The notes under the pieces: generated by a model
Told to the model about the DNA's origin: nothing
Databases searched by the model: none
What the model saw: the letters and a program-made list of their open reading frames with translations, nothing else
In this document: positions 5,549 through 5,597 of the stretch, in pieces
Layout: the number at the start of each line of letters is the position of its first letter
Numbering within the stretch: the stretch's first letter is position 1
Made by a program: the position numbers and the translations under genes
From: Bacteroidales bacterium
Lineage (GTDB): Bacteria; Bacteroidota; Bacteroidia; Bacteroidales; JAAUTT01
NCBI GenBank assembly: GCA_012031335.1
Contig: JAAUTT010000361.1
Coordinates: forward strand, 1-5,597
Length of the DNA stretch: 5,597 nt
Reading direction: 5' to 3'

Positions 5549-5597
5549 ATGAACAGTTTCGGGAAAATATTCAGAGTTAGCATTTTGGAGAATCGCA
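5549..5597 (+). CDS. aroC: Chorismate synthase, first codons only, with an apparent frameshift
   Basis: Last enzyme of the common pathway; it converts EPSP to chorismate with reduced FMN. Only the start is in the window. ATG at 5549 gives MNSFGKIFRVSI, the usual N-terminus of bacterial chorismate synthases, which continues FGESHG. As written the frame reads LENR, but adding one T to the T4 run at 5583-5586 gives FGESH to the last base of the window, so the motif carrying the conserved His is present in the next frame. The gene follows aroD by 36 bases with no terminator between, on the same strand, so it is very likely part of the same operon. Too short an ORF to be found by length alone; the call rests on the exact N-terminal motif and the neighbours. 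Confidence 0.88.
   Translation, partial: MNSFGKIFRVSILENR

Noticed and set aside
1..5597. Mobile elements, CRISPR arrays, tRNA or rRNA genes
   Set aside because: No transposase or integrase motifs, no long direct or inverted repeats, no regularly spaced repeats and no tRNA-like cloverleaf were seen on either strand.

Overview
The window looks like a piece of a Bacteroidota chromosome (probably Bacteroidales or a relative). The evidence is a DAHP synthase/chorismate mutase fusion, a Bacteroidota-style prephenate dehydratase, no Shine-Dalgarno sequences ahead of the genes, A/T-rich leaders, and a TTTG / TAnnTTTG-like promoter. All genes are on the + strand. The assignment rests on recalled family features, not on a database search.

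Layout. Positions 1-1504 hold the C-terminal four-fifths or so of a Uup-like ABC-F ATPase, read in several frames. Positions 1505-1836 are a control region without a conventional gene. It holds a probable promoter (1611-1641), a 35-codon leader peptide packed with aromatic residues (1662-1769), and an intrinsic terminator (1801-1830) whose 5' arm can pair instead with the end of the leader ORF. Then follows an aromatic amino acid operon: pheA (1837-2705), the DAHP synthase/chorismate mutase fusion (2737-3855), aroB (3856-4884), aroD (4871-5512) and the first codons of aroC (from 5549). Gaps are 31, 0, -14 and 36 nt.

How the genes work together. The fusion protein makes DAHP, AroB closes it to 3-dehydroquinate, AroD dehydrates that to 3-dehydroshikimate, and AroC makes chorismate at the end of the common pathway. 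The mutase half of the fusion turns chorismate into prephenate, and PheA turns prephenate into phenylpyruvate. Shikimate dehydrogenase, shikimate kinase and EPSP synthase are not in the window. The leader peptide contains nine aromatic residues in a row (FWFYFFFYF), so the operon is most likely controlled by ribosome-mediated transcription attenuation that senses charged tRNA-Phe, with possible input from Tyr and Trp. This is the most interesting element here.

Sequence quality. At least eleven one-base length differences, ten losses and one gain, can be inferred, almost all in or next to short homopolymers. They break the ABC-F gene, pheA and aroC. In aroB three losses within about 30 bases cancel out, keeping the frame open but scrambling a conserved motif. 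Conserved protein sequence resumes after every break, so I read these as sequencing or consensus errors and not as true pseudogenes.
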